From assembly GCF_002104335.1 (NCBI RefSeq), contig NZ_CP020867.1, positions 1,525,206-1,589,205 of the forward strand: a DNA stretch of 64,000 nt, given 5' to 3'. The DNA is from Campylobacter cuniculorum DSM 23162 = LMG 24588. Its GTDB lineage: Bacteria; Campylobacterota; Campylobacteria; Campylobacterales; Campylobacteraceae. Below the pieces are notes generated by a model that worked only from the letters and a program-made list of their open reading frames with translations, searched no databases and was not told the origin of the DNA. Positions 61,381-64,000 of the stretch are shown one piece after another. A program made the position numbers and the translations under genes. The stretch's first letter is position 1, and every line of letters begins with the position of its first letter.

Positions 61381-62071
61381 AAAAAGAAAAATTGACATAG
61401 TAGTCTTTTAATGTCCATTTTATCGATATTTTTTACAAACAAATCAAAGTCAAAAAAGACAAATTGACAGAGTAGTGTAGCCTAAAAGTATGGTTTTATC
61501 ATAGTTTTAAATTAAATGCAATCTAAAATTTAAGCCCTAAATTAGGGCTTAAAAACAAAATTAAAATGAATATTTACAAATTTCTTTAAATTTTTATATC
61601 AATTCCAAAACTCAATTTCGCTCCTAACATATAATATCAATTCACGTCGCTTGTGATAATTCTTTATTCATCAGCTCTTCGTTTAACCGGGTCAATTCCC
61701 CATACAAAACACTAAAATCACCTGCTTATAAGTTGTCTATTTTAATGCAAGGATTTAAAGAATTGACATATAAATTTAATCTGCATTGTATTTAAATTTG
61801 TGAGGTTGTGGTTTCAAGCTCATTTTTTGCATTTTAATTTCTTTAAAAGTTTTTTCTGTTTAAAAAACCATTTTCATTTCGCCTATTTTCACACTTGCAA
61901 AATCATTGATTGAGTTTTTATCCTATGATTTAGCCTAACATTAAGTATCAAGTTTTTAAATATTTATTAAAAACTTGGTATAAATTAAAAACAATCCATA
62001 AAAATTTATACCCTATAAAATTTCTAAAATAACATTTAAAAAGAATAAATCTCATATCTGTTTTAAAAATT
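61381..62071. other. non-coding region right of the integrase with direct repeats and a hairpin
   Basis: AATTGACATA or AATTGACAGAGTAGT repeats occur at 61370-61379 (overlapping the integrase end), 61390-61404, 61462-61476 and 61761-61770. A perfect TTAAGCCCTAA/TTAGGGCTTAA stem is at 61530-61552. TTAAATGCAAT at 61512-61522 matches the end of the gene at 19640. These fit recombinase arm sites and an attachment core. The remainder up to the tRNA arm has one short protein-like remnant. Confidence 0.45.
61642..61725 (-). pseudogene. protein-like C-terminal remnant
   Basis: The minus strand reads AGDFSVLYGELTRLNEELMN then KELSQAT and a stop; a stop codon at 61726-61728 interrupts the frame, beyond which SLNPCIKIDNL is in frame. 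The composition looks like a real protein end, so it may be a decayed chromosomal or element gene. I cannot name the family. Confidence 0.3.
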
Positions 62072-62150
62072 TTTCAAATCTTTCCAAGTCATTTAAGCTT
62101 ATTTTTTAGTTTTTTATCTTAGAATTAGAGTTTTTATAATATACCCAAAA

Positions 62151-62226
62151 GGGGAATTAGCTCAGCTGGGAGAGCGCCTGCTTTGCACGCAGGAGGTCAG
62201 CGGTTCGATCCCGCTATTCTCCACCA
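62151..62226 (+). tRNA. tRNA-Ala (TGC)
   Basis: 76 bases with CCA, anticodon TGC in TTTGCAC. Differs from the copy at 14152-14227 only at position 26 (G here). First of the Ala-Ile pair. A TATAATATA box at 62134-62142 lies just upstream and could be its promoter. Confidence 0.97.
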
Positions 62227-62256
62227 TAATTAAATTTTCATCTTTTAAATTCCAAA

Positions 62257-62333
62257 GGGACTATAGCTCAGCTGGTTAGAGTGCACCCCTGATAAGGGTG
62301 AGGTCACAAGTTCAAGTCTTGTTAGTCCCACCA
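62257..62333 (+). tRNA. tRNA-Ile (GAT)
   Basis: 77 bases with CCA, anticodon GAT in CTGATAA. It follows tRNA-Ala after 30 bases and matches the copy at 14045-14121. Confidence 0.97.
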
Positions 62334-62488
62334 TATATTTTATTAGTGTATTGTCTGTTAATGTTTGAGTTAAATGTTTTATTATTTAATCTTTAAAAAC
62401 ATCAAAAAAATATCAAAGTATTTTTAAAGATTAAATTTGATTGAGTTTTTTGGTGGTTAAAGTATTTAACTCAATTGAGGAGATTTAA

Positions 62489-63934
62489 ATGAGCGTTGTT
62501 TTTACTCTTTTGGCGGTTTTTATCGTTGGGTATTATGTCTTTAAAAAATACAATCCGATTTTTCTTTTACTTTTTAGCGGTTTGGTTTTAATCATCTTTG
62601 CCTTTTATTTTAATGGCACGCAAATTCCCAATTCAAAATTCCCGCACGATAGCTTCTTAAATGTTTTTCTTTCAAGCTTTGATTTTATCACTCAAACTTT
62701 TAAAAAAGAACTCGCAGGAGTTGGGCTTATCATAATGAGTGTTGCAGGTTTTGCAGCCTATATGAAACACATCAATGCTTCAGCCAAACTCGCATTTTTA
62801 GCTAACAAACCCTTAGGAAAAATAAAAAATAAATATCTTATCTTAAGCGGAACCTTCGTTGTAGGAATGGCTTTAAAAATCGTAATTTCAAGTTATGCGG
62901 GTTTGCTCTTGCTTCTTTTAGCCTGTATTTATCCTGTATTACTTGCCTTAAAAATTCGCCCCATCACTGCTGTTTGTGTGCTTTCTTTAATCGCTCTTGA
63001 TTATGGACCTAAAGATGGAAATTCTATCAATATGGCGGACATGGTTGGACAAAAAGATAATGTTGTCGGGCTTTTTTTAAATTTTCAACTCTACAGCGTT
63101 CTTGCTTATGTGCTTGTCATAGCCCTTTTAATTCCATTTTATTTCGCTTGGATAGATAAGAAAGATAGAATCAAAGGTGTTTTAAATGATGAAGTGCAAA
63201 CTTTAGAAATCATTGACCCTAAATGCCCTACTTTCTATATTTTATTTCCTTGGTTGCCTGTGGTGTTTTTATTTGCCACTTATTTTTTAGGAATCAAACT
63301 TGATGTTGTCAGTGCGAATTTTATAAGCATCACTCTTGTTTTTATCATAGAATTTATAAGACACAAAGACGCAAAAAAACTTGGTGAAGATATGATGGTG
63401 ATTTTTAGGGCTATGGCTGAAATTTTTATCAGTGTTGTCAGTATCATTATTGCTGCGGGAGTTTTTGCTCAAGGCATTAAGGCTTTAGGGGGATTAGACC
63501 TTTTAACGCAAGGGGTTTTATATTTTAGCAAAGAGGGTGAATTTGCTTGGTTTGCGGTGCTTTTAAGTATTAGTGTTTTAAGCTTTTTGGTGTATTTTGT
63601 TACTATCATTATGGGAAGTGGAATAGCAGCCTTTAGTGCCTTTGGAAAACTTGCTCCGGATATTGCTGCAAAGCTTGGAGTGGCTCCTATCACTTTGGTT
63701 TTGCCTATTGAAATCGCTTCTTGTTTAGGACGTGCCGCCTCGCCGATTGCGGGTGGAATTTTAGCTCTGGCAGGTTTTGCAAAAGTTTCACCTATGGATA
63801 TTATTAAAAGGACAACCCCGCTTTTGCTTATTGCTATGATAATAAACATTTTCGTAGCTTTCTATCTTGCTAAGACACATGCCTATGTGGAACAAGCTAA
63901 AACTGAAGTCATTCAAACAAAGGTAAAGATTTAA
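62489..63934 (+). CDS. dcuC: DcuC-family C4-dicarboxylate transporter
   Basis: 481 residues with about 12 membrane helices. Family features include LALDYGPKDGNSINMADMVG-like residues (IALDYGPKDGNSINMADMVG near 170) and a second conserved half with IMGSGIAAFSAFGKLAPDIA and CLGRAASPIAGGILALAG. DcuC members carry succinate out under anaerobic growth. GAGGAG precedes the ATG. It stands alone downstream of arm B. Confidence 0.85.
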   Translation: MSVVFTLLAVFIVGYYVFKKYNPIFLLLFSGLVLIIFAFYFNGTQIPNSKFPHDSFLNVFLSSFDFITQTFKKELAGVGLIIMSVAGFAAYMKHINASAKLAFLANKPLGKIKNKYLILSGTFVVGMALKIVISSYAGLLLLLLACIYPVLLALKIRPITAVCVLSLIALDYGPKDGNSINMADMVGQKDNVVGLFLNFQLYSVLAYVLVIALLIPFYFAWIDKKDRIKGVLNDEVQTLEIIDPKCPTFYILFPWLPVVFLFATYFLGIKLDVVSANFISITLVFIIEFIRHKDAKKLGEDMMVIFRAMAEIFISVVSIIIAAGVFAQGIKALGGLDLLTQGVLYFSKEGEFAWFAVLLSISVLSFLVYFVTIIMGSGIAAFSAFGKLAPDIAAKLGVAPITLVLPIEIASCLGRAASPIAGGILALAGFAKVSPMDIIKRTTPLLLIAMIINIFVAFYLAKTHAYVEQAKTEVIQTKVKI

Positions 63935-64000
63935 CTATAAAGAATTTATTTGCGGTATTTTTATATTGACTAAAAAATTTCTAACGACACTTTAAATTTT

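Larger units (their letters stand above)
62072..62458. repeat. 387-bp inverted repeat, arm B (carries tRNA-Ala and tRNA-Ile)
   Basis: Reverse complement of arm A at 13920-14306. Includes the 16-bp stem ATTTAATCTTTAAAAA/TTTTTAAAGATTAAAT (62388-62440 region) downstream of tRNA-Ile. It ends 30 bases before the dcuC start, so any dcuC promoter probably lies inside the arm. Confidence 0.93.

Overview
The window is a low-GC chromosomal segment from an epsilonproteobacterium of the genus Campylobacter. The housekeeping blocks are the ones expected there: ilvI-ilvH-lpxD, and rpsB-tsf-ABC-fliR-chePep-gmk-tatA-argS, the last part of which matches my memory of the Helicobacter/Campylobacter gene order. 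Between the housekeeping blocks sits a long accessory region that looks like an integrated conjugative plasmid or ICE.

Layout: 1-5.8 kb is on the minus strand and holds a MATE exporter (cut by the window edge), lpxD, ilvH, ilvI and dnaB. 6.1-13.4 kb is one tightly packed plus-strand operon with overlapping genes, rpsB to argS. At 13.92-14.31 kb lies a 387-bp segment carrying tRNA-Ile(GAU) and tRNA-Ala(UGC) on the minus strand. The same segment recurs in opposite orientation at 62.07-62.46 kb, so a 48-kb block is framed by two near-identical inverted tRNA arms, with no 16S or 23S gene beside either. 14.6-20.0 kb is chromosomal: a putative metalloprotease, a HIT-like protein, YceI, a membrane protein with a degenerate GGDEF domain, an ABC-F ATPase and two small genes.

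From about 20.0 to 61.5 kb is the mobile element. It starts with a Rep_3-type initiator and ends with a tyrosine recombinase. Its transfer machinery comes in two operons: a plus-strand operon with a coiled-coil protein, VirB5/TrbJ, TrbM and a Toprim protein (21.5-25.5 kb), and a minus-strand operon with virB2-B3-B4-B7-B8-B9-B10, two small genes, virB11, mobC-like, virD4, an ArdC-like gene, virB6, a type IA topoisomerase and ssb (51.3-36.3 kb). Both operons are headed by copies of the same 235-bp sequence placed as inverted repeats, which suggests joint control. A relaxase gene (52.2 kb) is preceded by an IncP-like oriT nick site beside a perfect palindrome, and further upstream by iteron-like arrays. 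ParA with a small basic partner, two EexN-like lipoproteins, HicBA, and two unrelated Panacea-domain (DUF4065) toxin-antitoxin candidates provide maintenance and exclusion.

The element also holds a large set of unrecognised small minus-strand genes (28-34 and 56-59 kb), several of them paralogous. A ~1.01-kb direct repeat (33.4-34.4 and 58.9-59.9 kb) contains a GC-rich, G-quadruplex-prone island, and downstream of it two different HTH-like genes share the same first seven codons. A candidate type I toxin-antitoxin unit (27-residue hydrophobic peptide, 5'-3' pairing mRNA, antisense promoter) lies at 25.5-25.8 kb. The strongest candidates for something new are this small-RNA/peptide locus, the two Panacea pairs, the duplicated control region with its CTTTTTGCGG motif family, the shared C-terminal tails on putative T4SS substrates, and the inverted tRNA arms.
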